Positions 1 to 6,286 of a stretch of DNA of 7,120 nt are shown piece by piece. The position numbers were made by a program, and so were the translations under genes. Numbering within the stretch: position 1 is the stretch's first letter; each line of letters opens with the position of its first letter. The DNA comes from Roseburia sp. (GTDB lineage Bacteria > Bacillota > Clostridia > Lachnospirales > Lachnospiraceae), in NCBI GenBank assembly GCA_017626625.1, contig JAGAIK010000336.1:1-7120 (forward strand), given 5' to 3'. The notes under the pieces are model-generated. The model was not told the DNA's origin, ran no database searches, and saw only the letters and a program-made list of their open reading frames with translations.

Positions 1-50
1 AGACGCATACTGTTTATAGGGGCGGTTCAATGAAAAAATATTATTTTGAC

Positions 51-79
51 TTGTAGTTTCAAATGAATGGCTGTATAAT
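51..79 (+). promoter_or_regulatory. Putative sigma-A promoter of the small winged-helix gene
   Basis: A perfect TATAAT -10 box lies at 74-79, with TTGTAG at 51-56 as the -35 box and a 17-base spacer. A better -35 hexamer, TTGACT, sits at 46-51, but its spacer would be 22 bases, which is too long for normal sigma-A use. Transcription would begin near 86, which is at or next to the ribosome binding site (GGGAGGTG, 88-95). The leader would therefore be very short, about 17 bases before the ATG at 103. The hexamers and spacing are read directly; promoter activity is inferred. Confidence 0.6.
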
Positions 80-102
80 GTAGTAAAGGGAGGTGCTGAA
101 AA

Positions 103-357
103 ATGAGTTGTTATTCCGAAGAAGAAATCATACCAGTAGTAGTAGAACTTATCAGAAATAACCCCGGTATCAGAACATCAGAATTAATTTCAAGAGCGAG
201 AGACATCATGGCACCCACAGGAGAAGATTTAGAAATTCTGGACAACCGAAATGATGATAAGTTTTCCCAGAAAGTCAGGAACATCAAAAGTCATAATTCT
301 ATTAAAGATTCAGTCTATACGGTAGGGGAAAGAAACCGTCAATGGTATTTGCGGTAA
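103..357 (+). CDS. Small standalone winged-helix-like DNA-binding protein
   Basis: An 84-residue protein preceded by GGGAGGTG (88-95) seven bases before the ATG, which fixes the start. The predicted layout is helix 1 at about residues 6-18 (EEEIIPVVVELIRNN), a turn with PGI, helix 2 at about 24-36 (TSELISRARDIM), a linker GEDLEILDNRNDD, a basic recognition-type helix at about 53-64 (KFSQKVRNIKSH), and a wing-like strand pair at 68-84 ending in RQWYLR. From memory, the linker plus KFSQKVRN pattern matches the amino-terminal winged-helix domain of some restriction or HNH-type nucleases, where a catalytic domain follows. Here the stop codon comes right where the wing ends. It could be a free-standing regulator, or the surviving front end of a larger defence protein. 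No nuclease motif is visible downstream. The gene looks more A/T-rich than the genes after 679, and it has its own promoter. Function beyond DNA binding is unknown. Confidence 0.72.
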   Translation: MSCYSEEEIIPVVVELIRNNPGIRTSELISRARDIMAPTGEDLEILDNRNDDKFSQKVRNIKSHNSIKDSVYTVGERNRQWYLR

Positions 358-395
358 AAACAAAGCCGGAAACGCAATCGTTATCAAAAACAGAA

Positions 396-448
396 AACAA
401 ATATGCAGAATGCGGTGGCAGGAGTATTCTCCTGTCACCATATTTGTT
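396..448. other. Perfect three-arm inverted-repeat structure, possible terminator or structured RNA
   Basis: The outer arms AACAAATAT (396-404) and ATATTTGTT (440-448) are exact reverse complements (9 bp). Between them sit two abutting hairpins. GCA-GAA-TGC (405-413) has a 3-bp stem and GAA loop. GGTGGCAGGAG-TATT-CTCCTGTCACC (414-439) has an 11-bp stem with one G-U pair and a TATT loop. All bases other than the loops are paired, with none left over at the junction. It starts 39 bases after the winged-helix stop codon. The large hairpin followed by ATATTTGTT could act as an imperfect intrinsic terminator, since the U stretch is broken by A and G. It could equally be a structured RNA or a short mobile-repeat remnant. 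The pairing is directly visible; the function is inference. Confidence 0.65.
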
Positions 449-473
449 CAAGACAATAGAGAGTTCGCAGAGC

Positions 474-514
474 GTGCTTTCTATTTTTTTGGCATTTACA
501 CAAGAGGAAAGCAC
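474..514. repeat. 8-bp inverted repeat enclosing a T7 run
   Basis: GTGCTTTC (474-481) is the exact reverse complement of GAAAGCAC (507-514), separated by 25 bases that contain seven consecutive T (484-490). The wide loop makes a stable RNA hairpin doubtful, and the T run lies inside the loop rather than after the stem. It is not a standard terminator in either direction. It may be a weak regulatory dyad or chance. Confidence 0.3.
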
Positions 515-539
515 AGGCAGCCTGATACAGAACGAATAA

Positions 540-568
540 TTGTAAAAGCAAAAGGTTAGTGATATATT
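540..568 (+). promoter_or_regulatory. Putative promoter of the two-gene membrane-protein unit
   Basis: TTGTAA (540-545) and TATATT (563-568) are separated by 17 bases, giving a reasonable sigma-A promoter. A perfect TATAAT (569-574) overlaps the downstream side, but its spacing to TTGTAA would be 23 bases, and nothing good lies at the right distance. Transcription would start near 575-580, leaving about 100 bases of leader before the ATG at 679. That leader carries the two dyads at 596-629. Confidence 0.45.
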
Positions 569-595
569 TATAATAGTTTCTGTGATATCTGAGCC

Positions 596-629
596 GGTAA
601 TTACCCGTATGAATAAGGTTTTAACCTTA
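596..629. promoter_or_regulatory. Paired GGT-N4-ACC dyads, candidate operator
   Basis: GGTAATTACC (596-605) is a perfect 10-bp palindrome. TAAGGTTTTAACCTTA (614-629) is an inverted repeat of 7-bp arms around TT, whose core GGTTTTAACC (617-626) has the same GGT-N4-ACC form. The two cores begin exactly 21 bp apart, two helical turns, so they would face the same side of the helix. They sit just downstream of the predicted transcription start and upstream of the ribosome binding site at 667-672, where a bound dimer pair could block transcription. The sequence relations are direct; the operator role is inferred, and the identity of any regulator is unknown. Confidence 0.42.
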
Positions 630-678
630 GAAAGGTGCCGTTAGCTGTTGATTTAGGATAATTTTTAAGGAGAACGTT

Positions 679-1554
679 ATGGAAGAAAATACCCCCCGCC
701 AGGAGCTGATAGGTCTTATCAAAGACCAGGAGTACAGCAGCGCTCTGGAGTTTTACATTCAAAACAGGAAAAAACTGCCCTTTTACGAGCGGCACATACT
801 GTTTCAGATGATTGAGGACGGATTGCAGCAGAGAAGCCACATTGCAGGCGCAGTGGTTTTGCTTGTAATTGTGTTAGAACTGAATCAGCTATTTAAAGAA
901 TCCGTAACCGGAGAAGTTTTGGATATCTTTTCCTTTTTGGCAGCAGACATTCCCTATTTTCATTACTATAAGCTGTGGCTCATGCCTGCCTTTAACGCCC
1001 TGATACTGCTTATTGTCATAATAAACTGTGCCAAAGCTGTATTCTACCCCAGGTTTGTGTTAGATGAAAAATTCCAACCGAAAAGGCTGACCGCCTATGC
1101 CGGAACCTTTCTCATTCTTATCGGCTACATAGCAGCGGACGTAGAGCCGTTAGTCCGGGATTATGCCTATGTGAAAAACAATACGGCGGAGGTGCGGGTG
1201 TTCTCTGCACAGGAGCGCAATTACCTGAATTATACCAACAGCGATTATGAGATGAAACCTTTTGTGGAGGCGGAATTTGAGGACGAAATCAGAGAACGGA
1301 GCCAGGGAATCGCAGAGTTCCACCCCGAATATCAGACAAAGCCCTGGATTGAGAAAACCTCGTCCCGGGTTTTGTGGGTGATAAGGAGAGATGCTTACCG
1401 TATCTGGATTAGCGATGAGGAAAGCCTGCCTCTTAGCACCTGGCAGTACCAGTGGTTCGGCGTCAGGGACGATGATTCGCAGTTGTGGAAGAATAAAGCC
1501 CTCTATATTGAATATCTGCCGAATACCCGGGCAGTTGTGGCTATTTATTCGTAA
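679..1554 (+). CDS. Unrecognised three-helix membrane protein with a Trp-rich ectodomain
   Basis: A 291-residue protein whose start is set by AAGGAG (667-672), six bases before ATG. It has no recognisable family motif. Residues 1-53 form a charged, probably helical cytoplasmic segment. Hydrophobic helices lie at about 54-69, 98-117 and 138-154. The loop between helices 2 and 3 is strongly basic (FYPRFVLDEKFQPKRL), so the positive-inside rule places it in the cytoplasm and the carboxy-terminal domain (155-291) outside. That ectodomain is unusually rich in tryptophan between 223 and 270 (W223, W233, W243, W255, W259, W270) and ends in predicted strands. The next gene starts 12 bases later with a ribosome binding site overlapping this stop codon. 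It also has three helices in the same arrangement, so the two products probably act together in the envelope. No catalytic residues can be proposed. Gene reality is well supported; function is unknown. Confidence 0.85.
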   Translation: MEENTPRQELIGLIKDQEYSSALEFYIQNRKKLPFYERHILFQMIEDGLQQRSHIAGAVVLLVIVLELNQLFKESVTGEVLDIFSFLAADIPYFHYYKLWLMPAFNALILLIVIINCAKAVFYPRFVLDEKFQPKRLTAYAGTFLILIGYIAADVEPLVRDYAYVKNNTAEVRVFSAQERNYLNYTNSDYEMKPFVEAEFEDEIRERSQGIAEFHPEYQTKPWIEKTSSRVLWVIRRDAYRIWISDEESLPLSTWQYQWFGVRDDDSQLWKNKALYIEYLPNTRAVVAIYS

Positions 1555-1566
1555 GGAGGGGGAGCA

Positions 1567-3972
1567 ATGGATTATCATTTTTCAAAATCACACAGAGGAG
1601 AAATTTTAAGTTCTTTTCCCGTTTATGTTCTTTCTGACATCATAGGATTTATCAGGGCGCGTAAGTGGCTGCTTTTAGCACAGGTGATGGTGACCCTTGC
1701 ATTGGGGATTTTTGAAGCATTTGGTATTAAAGCGGCAGCCGGAAAGCTGTTGTTTGGAGAGATGAATGCGGCGGAAGCGGTTTTTATAGAGGAATTTTCC
1801 GGGTATCTTTACAAACCTGTGCTTGGCTTCCTCGTTGTTGCAGTGGCATTTTTATGGTATTTCTATCAGATATTTTTAGAGCCTGTCCTGTTGAAAACAT
1901 TCATTAAGGATGAAGCCGGGTTCTGGCGGGTGGAGGAGCGTCTGAAGCACAGAATCGGTATGCACATCGTGTATCTCGTTATGATTATTGCCGTATTGAA
2001 TATGACAAACAGCGCAGTGAGAAGTACAGGTGACAACAGGGATTTGGCGGGATATATCAATGATTATCAGCTCTACTCTGCCGGGGAGCTTTCCCCGGAG
2101 CCGGGGGTGTTTTCTGTTGCGGACGAGCCTTATAATATAGAGGGTGATACGAAAATCGAGCCTGTTTTGGGAATTACTTATCTGAATTATTATGGAGCCC
2201 ATGACGGAAAAAGAAAATGCCTGCGCTGTCCGGAAAGCCTTTATCAGAAACTGGATTTGACAGACAGTTATACCTTTTCTGTGACTTATCTGCCGTACAG
2301 CCTTGTGGTTACAGATATTTCCCCGGTCAAAATCACGGAAGAGGACAAGGAAAAAGCGGCGCAAATTTTTGGCTTTGAGGACTTAAACGCCCATGAGAAG
2401 GAAGTTCTGACCTTAATGTACAGCGAGAAATTAGCACAGGTCTGGTTAGAGGAACAGGGGGAGGATTCCCTTTTTCCGGTTTATTTTGAAGATACCATGT
2501 CGCGGCAGGAATTTGAAGAATTGGAGAAATATTATCGGAGCGCAGTCTTTGAATATCCGCTTCGTCCCTACACCTATGATATGTATGGCGGTACGGAGAA
2601 CAATGTTTTTGTAAAAAAGCAGGAAACTTATTTTTCTATCCAGGGATTATCGGATTCCTTTACGGTGGACATAGACCAATACGATATGTCTTACCAGGAG
2701 AGCATGGCACGGATAGTGGAGGAAATGCCAAAAGACCTTGACGAGGGAGAAAAGATTTTGTATCTGGCGCAGTATCTGACAGACCACACTACGCCCCTGC
2801 AGGGACAGGAGATTCTTGCGCTGGAGGATGAGACCTTAATCTATCTTTGCGCAAACGGTTACGGTCCGATTCTGTTTGGATATGGGGATAGTATGGCGTA
2901 CAGCCAGGCACTTACTGGGCTGCTCCATGGGGCAGGGATAGAAGTGCTTCCGGTAGTTTCCGGAAATGAGGCGTCCGGTTATGGGTTAAATCTTGTGAAA
3001 CTGGAGGGAGAGTGGTATTATCTTGATGTTTACGGAGCGGATTTTATGTCTAACGCAGCATATATTTTCTTCCGGGATGAAGATTTCGGGCGGCTGTATG
3101 GCACAGACAGACAGGGCTTTTGCCCCCTTTACGGTTACACAGAGTTAGAAGTCCCGGCAACGGGCACCGAGCAGAGAACGGCAGAGATGGCATTTGACCA
3201 AACTAAGAAACAGTCTCCGGAAAAAATCGCAGAGTACCGTAGGATGCTTGACGGCGTTGACTTTGAAGCGGAGGGCAGCCTGTCAGAACTTGACGGGGCA
3301 CTTTCCGAAGAGGAAACGGAAGGGATAAGAAGCTGGGTGGAGCAGATGTTTTTGCATGTGCAGACCATTGAACCGGATTCGGAGGAGCATTTGGAATTTA
3401 TTTATGGGGAAAATGCCAATGCCCTGGCAGAGGATTTCTTCTGGTATCTTGCGATGAACTGCGCTCCGGAAATTTATTGCGGAAAGGCAGGAGAGGCAGA
3501 TTTACAGGATTCCAACATCATTTACGAAGAAGATTTGGAGGGACTATCGGATGTGATTATCGGTTTCCCGGCTTCTAAAATCATAATAAAAGGTTCCCAT
3601 GTGAGAGAAGCCTATGAGGCGCTGACCGGATGCCCGGCAGAGGGCGTATTTGATGACACAAGATATGAAACGCCGGATAAAACAGCATTGTATGAGTATA
3701 ACAGGGATTGGGATGTTTTTATGAAAATCAGTGAAACGTCATTTAAAGACAGAAGCGGAAACAAATACGACGGGAATCTGGCAAGAGGTCTGTATCAGTA
3801 TCCTGCAGCGGTGAAGGTGGAGCGTATCGCAGAGCATGACGAAGGGTATGAGGTGGTATTTTACACGGATTATACCGGATACGGGGAGCATTATTTTACC
3901 ATGCAGCTTGAGAGACAGGCAGGGGGACAGCTTCGGATTGGCAGTATAAAAAAGCGTTATACAAGTCCCTGA
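1567..3972 (+). CDS. Membrane-anchored protein with a degenerate transglutaminase-like ectodomain
   Basis: An 801-residue protein. AAGGAGG (1553-1559) overlaps the stop codon of the preceding gene and supports this ATG. Hydrophobic helices lie at about residues 33-52, 84-103 and 130-147. The basic 2-3 loop (LKTFIKDEAGFWRVEERLKHR) is predicted cytoplasmic, leaving residues 150-801 outside. At about 385-525 the pattern resembles bacterial transglutaminase-like domains: a leading helix (EGEKILYLAQYLTDH, 394-408), then GYGDSMAYSQALTGLLHGAGIE (438-459), then NLVKLEGEWYYLDV (475-488). In active members the first block has Cys two residues before GY and the second begins His-Ala-Trp-Asn. Here those positions are Leu436 and Tyr472; only Asp487 remains. 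The domain is therefore probably inactive and may bind peptide or cell-wall material. A CxxC pair (C218, C221) sits in the ectodomain, and residues 550-801 match nothing I know. The family assignment is my pattern reading, not a search result. Confidence 0.82.
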   Translation: MDYHFSKSHRGEILSSFPVYVLSDIIGFIRARKWLLLAQVMVTLALGIFEAFGIKAAAGKLLFGEMNAAEAVFIEEFSGYLYKPVLGFLVVAVAFLWYFYQIFLEPVLLKTFIKDEAGFWRVEERLKHRIGMHIVYLVMIIAVLNMTNSAVRSTGDNRDLAGYINDYQLYSAGELSPEPGVFSVADEPYNIEGDTKIEPVLGITYLNYYGAHDGKRKCLRCPESLYQKLDLTDSYTFSVTYLPYSLVVTDISPVKITEEDKEKAAQIFGFEDLNAHEKEVLTLMYSEKLAQVWLEEQGEDSLFPVYFEDTMSRQEFEELEKYYRSAVFEYPLRPYTYDMYGGTENNVFVKKQETYFSIQGLSDSFTVDIDQYDMSYQESMARIVEEMPKDLDEGEKILYLAQYLTDHTTPLQGQEILALEDETLIYLCANGYGPILFGYGDSMAYSQALTGLLHGAGIEVLPVVSGNEASGYGLNLVKLEGEWYYLDVYGADFMSNAAYIFFRDEDFGRLYGTDRQGFCPLYGYTELEVPATGTEQRTAEMAFDQTKKQSPEKIAEYRRMLDGVDFEAEGSLSELDGALSEEETEGIRSWVEQMFLHVQTIEPDSEEHLEFIYGENANALAEDFFWYLAMNCAPEIYCGKAGEADLQDSNIIYEEDLEGLSDVIIGFPASKIIIKGSHVREAYEALTGCPAEGVFDDTRYETPDKTALYEYNRDWDVFMKISETSFKDRSGNKYDGNLARGLYQYPAAVKVERIAEHDEGYEVVFYTDYTGYGEHYFTMQLERQAGGQLRIGSIKKRYTSP

Positions 3973-3979
3973 GATTGTC

Positions 3980-4043
3980 TGTTTTCATTCAGATAAAAGT
4001 GAGGTATAATAAAAGATATTTGTGTGAATTTTTTATGAAAACA
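3980..4043. repeat. 9-bp inverted repeat spanning the promoter of the YhgE/Pip cluster
   Basis: TGTTTTCAT (3980-3988) is the exact reverse complement of ATGAAAACA (4035-4043). The left arm contains the predicted -35 box; the right arm abuts the ribosome binding site AAGGAG (4043-4048). The 46 bases between hold the -10 box and the predicted start point. This could be a pair of half-sites for a regulator acting at a distance, or an RNA long-range pairing if transcription began further upstream. A chance match in A/T-rich sequence cannot be excluded. Confidence 0.3.
3982..4010 (+). promoter_or_regulatory. Putative sigma-A promoter of the YhgE/Pip cluster
   Basis: TTTTCA (3982-3987), a 17-base spacer, and a perfect TATAAT (4005-4010). 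Transcription would begin near 4017, giving a leader of about 41 bases before the ATG at 4058. It indicates that the downstream cluster can be transcribed separately from the preceding two-gene unit, although no terminator is visible between them, so readthrough is also possible. Confidence 0.55.
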
Positions 4044-4057
4044 AGGAGCAACTGAGG

Positions 4058-6268
4058 ATGAAAAATATATGGAGTATTTTTACGGGTGATGTAAAACGGT
4101 TAATCAAAAATCCCCTTGCGCTGATTATAGCCATCGGTCTTTGTATCATACCGTCTCTGTATGCTTGGTTTAACATTTATGCCAACTGGGACCCCTATGC
4201 GAATACATCAAATATTAAGATTGCCGCCGTATCGGAGGATAAAGGCTATACCATGCAGGACGGCACTACGGAAAATATGGGAGAGCAGGTGTTAGAGCAG
4301 CTAAAGGAAAACACCGCCATCGGCTGGGTGTTTTTAGATGACAAGCAGGCGGCGGTTGACGGGGTATACAGTGGGGAATATTATGCTGCCGTTGTGATTT
4401 CCGAAGATTTTACATACAGTATGTACAATTTTTTCAAGGAGGATTTTAAAAGCCCTTCCATCACCTATTATGAAAATGAAAAGAAAAATGCCATCGCCAT
4501 AAAGATTACGGACACGGCGGTTTCCACCTTAAAGCAGAGTATCAACGAAACCTTTATTGAGGTGGTGGCAAGCAGCATTTTTGCGGAGACGAACAGCCTT
4601 TCGGAGGAGATGGAGAACGGGGATAAGTTTGCCGCCTTTCAGGAAAAACTCGAAAATCTCAACGAAAACCTCATTTCCTATAACCAGATGATTGATACCT
4701 TTATCGCAGGCACTGAGGCGCTGAGCCAGTCTGTTGCGGAGGCGAAGGGCAGTATTCCGGGCTTGAGCAAGGATATCGAAAACGGAGCGAAAAATTTTTC
4801 CGATACGAAAAACAGCCTGACGGAGACCCAGACCACACTGGCTTCTTTCAGCGAGAATGTGCAGCAGACCATGGAGCAGATAAAAAATTCCATCGACCAG
4901 ATTAACCGGGACATCAGTGGAACCAACTTAGCGGAGGACGCCCAGAAAACGGCGGACAGCTTAGGGCAGACGGCGGTGGATACTGCGGCGCTTCAGGGAC
5001 AACTGGCAGATTTGCAGAGCCACTTAAAAAACATGCTGTTAGGGGGCAGCCTTTCCGAGGAGGAGCAGAAGGTACTCAATGATATTTTAAGTACCATCGA
5101 TTCCATGAACGGGGGAGCTTCTGATATCCAGACTGCCATCAACAGCATTAACCAGACCCTTGCAGGATCCGGCAGCCAGGTGTCAGCGGGAATAGATGTT
5201 TCCGGCAGCCAGGTGGCGGATACGGTGAACAGCTCCATTGGGAATATGACTCAGTTGCTCTCCATGTGCAGCGAGTCAGTGGCAAATATCGAGCAGGTTT
5301 ATGTGAACAGTTTAGTACCGCAGATGACGAGCGTTATCGACAGCATGGAACAGATGTTAGATAATGTTTCTACTCTGCTTTCCAATCTGAATAATACCAT
5401 GGGAAATGTGGGCACGGTATTTTCCGGCATTGAAATGACGGTTACGGAAACCAGCGACAGCTTAGAGCAGGTACAGACTGTGCTGACGGAGGTCAGCGGA
5501 AAACTGACGGAGCTGTTGGAAAAGTTGGATTCGGTCAGTGAGGACGAGAAGGTTATGGCGCTGCTCACCTTTTTAAAAGGGGACCCGGAGGCTTACGGCG
5601 AGTTTTTCTCGGAGCCTGTGAAGGTGACTACAGAGGCGGTATATCCCATTGAAAACTATGGTTCCGCCATGACGCCTTTCTATTCGATTCTTGCCATCTG
5701 GGTAGGAGGAACGGTGTTAGTGGCATTGATTAAGGTAAAAGCAGAGCCGAAGGGACTAGAGCATGTAAAATCCTATCATCTGTATTTCGGCAGATACCTG
5801 CTGTTTTTTGTGATGGGACAGATTCAGGCTGCCATTATTGTGCTGGGGGATATTTATCTGCTGGGATGTCAGGTGCTTCATCCGGGACTGTTCTGGCTGG
5901 TAGCTTCGCTGGCAAGCTTTACCTTTACGGTGTTTATTTACTCCCTTGCCCTTGCCTTCGGGGACATCGGAAAGGCATTGGCGGTGGTGATTATGGTAAT
6001 TCAGATTGCAGGCTCCGGGGGAACCTTCCCCATTGAGCTTTTGCCGGAGATTTACCGCAATATTTATATTTTCTTTCCGTTCCCCTATGCCATCAACGCC
6101 ATGCGTGAGACCATCGGCGGAATGTACGGCGATTTCTATGTAAAGAATTTGATGGAACTGCTGATATTTGCGGCGGTGGGACTGCTGATTGGACTGGTGA
6201 TAAGGCTTCCGTTTATTAAAATCAGCCATTTCATGGAAGAAAGAATGGAAGATACCAAGATGATGTAG
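4058..6268 (+). CDS. YhgE/Pip domain-containing membrane protein
   Basis: A 736-residue protein starting nine bases after AAGGAG (4043-4048). The amino terminus (MKNIWSIFTGDVKRLIKNP) is a basic cytoplasmic segment, followed by a helix at about 19-40 running into the family hallmark IIPSLYAWFNI and NWDPY (30-47). Residues 48-170 are an alpha/beta ectodomain, with GWVF (89-92) and YYAAVVI (108-114) as recognisable strands. Residues about 180-500 are long, Gln/Asn/Ser-rich and heptad-like, a predicted elongated helical stalk. A membrane region of five helices follows (about 537-558, 580-602, 609-634, 638-655, 698-717) with the motifs YGSAMTPFY, GGTFPIELLPE and FPYAINAMRETIGG, typical of the family's ABC-2-type carboxy terminus. 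Known relatives include Lactococcus phage infection protein Pip, Bacillus YueB (phage SPP1 receptor) and EsaA of type VII secretion. Whether this one exports, scaffolds or only spans the wall is not decided by sequence. A paralogue lies downstream. Confidence 0.93.
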   Translation: MKNIWSIFTGDVKRLIKNPLALIIAIGLCIIPSLYAWFNIYANWDPYANTSNIKIAAVSEDKGYTMQDGTTENMGEQVLEQLKENTAIGWVFLDDKQAAVDGVYSGEYYAAVVISEDFTYSMYNFFKEDFKSPSITYYENEKKNAIAIKITDTAVSTLKQSINETFIEVVASSIFAETNSLSEEMENGDKFAAFQEKLENLNENLISYNQMIDTFIAGTEALSQSVAEAKGSIPGLSKDIENGAKNFSDTKNSLTETQTTLASFSENVQQTMEQIKNSIDQINRDISGTNLAEDAQKTADSLGQTAVDTAALQGQLADLQSHLKNMLLGGSLSEEEQKVLNDILSTIDSMNGGASDIQTAINSINQTLAGSGSQVSAGIDVSGSQVADTVNSSIGNMTQLLSMCSESVANIEQVYVNSLVPQMTSVIDSMEQMLDNVSTLLSNLNNTMGNVGTVFSGIEMTVTETSDSLEQVQTVLTEVSGKLTELLEKLDSVSEDEKVMALLTFLKGDPEAYGEFFSEPVKVTTEAVYPIENYGSAMTPFYSILAIWVGGTVLVALIKVKAEPKGLEHVKSYHLYFGRYLLFFVMGQIQAAIIVLGDIYLLGCQVLHPGLFWLVASLASFTFTVFIYSLALAFGDIGKALAVVIMVIQIAGSGGTFPIELLPEIYRNIYIFFPFPYAINAMRETIGGMYGDFYVKNLMELLIFAAVGLLIGLVIRLPFIKISHFMEERMEDTKMM
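5168..5215 (+). repeat. In-frame 15-bp direct repeat in the stalk region
   Basis: TCCGGCAGCCAGGTG occurs at 5168-5182 and again at 5201-5215, perfectly identical and 33 bases apart. Both copies encode SGSQV (residues 371-375 and 382-386), so the unit is 11 residues, a hendecad period that also occurs in some long helical stalks. The identity at DNA level suggests a recent local duplication or gene conversion. The Gly/Ser content may instead mark a flexible break in the stalk. Confidence 0.6.
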
Positions 6269-6286
6269 TTTGTTCGGAGGACAGAT

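Larger units (their letters stand above)
358..678. other. 321-base intergenic region without a convincing gene
   Basis: No reading frame here combines a ribosome binding site with a plausible protein. The longest frame (342-539) starts inside the previous gene and reads through a strong inverted repeat. The region instead holds, in order, a branched inverted repeat (396-448), a T7 run (484-490) inside an 8-bp inverted repeat (474-514), a putative promoter (540-568), and two dyads with a common GGT-N4-ACC core (596-605 and 617-626) in what would be the leader of the next gene. It also marks a visible change from A/T-rich sequence on the left to more G/C-rich coding sequence on the right. Confidence 0.6.

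Noticed and set aside
1..33. Possible tail of an upstream gene ending at TGA 31-33
   Set aside because: Ten codons are too few to judge; two other frames also remain open for part of this stretch.
30..56. Eight-codon frame (MKKYYFDL) upstream of the first gene, as a leader peptide
   Set aside because: The upstream GGGGCGG is a poor ribosome binding site, and the frame lies upstream of the predicted transcription start of the first gene.
46..79. TTGACT (46-51) as the -35 box of the first promoter
   Set aside because: Spacing of 22 bases to TATAAT is outside the usual range; TTGTAG at 51-56 gives 17.
396..452. Integron attC-like site, suggested by AAC and GTT at the ends of an imperfect palindrome
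   Set aside because: The flanking bases do not fit RYYYAAC at the left or GTTRRRY at the right (GTTCAAG is found), and there is no integrase or cassette layout.
466..490. Intrinsic terminator ending in the T7 run at 484-490
   Set aside because: Only a 3-bp CGC-AGA-GCG hairpin precedes the T run, and it is not adjacent to it.
342..539. 65-codon open frame after the winged-helix gene
   Set aside because: It starts inside the previous gene with no ribosome binding site and reads straight through the branched inverted repeat; the product has no domain-like character.
1150..1578. 142-codon open frame on the minus strand
   Set aside because: It lies opposite a well-supported gene and its product is Pro/Ile/His-rich with no domain pattern, as expected for an antisense shadow.
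3973..4057. Terminator between the 801-aa gene and the YhgE/Pip cluster
   Set aside because: No stable G/C hairpin followed by a T run is visible; the short T run at 4029-4034 has no stem directly before it.
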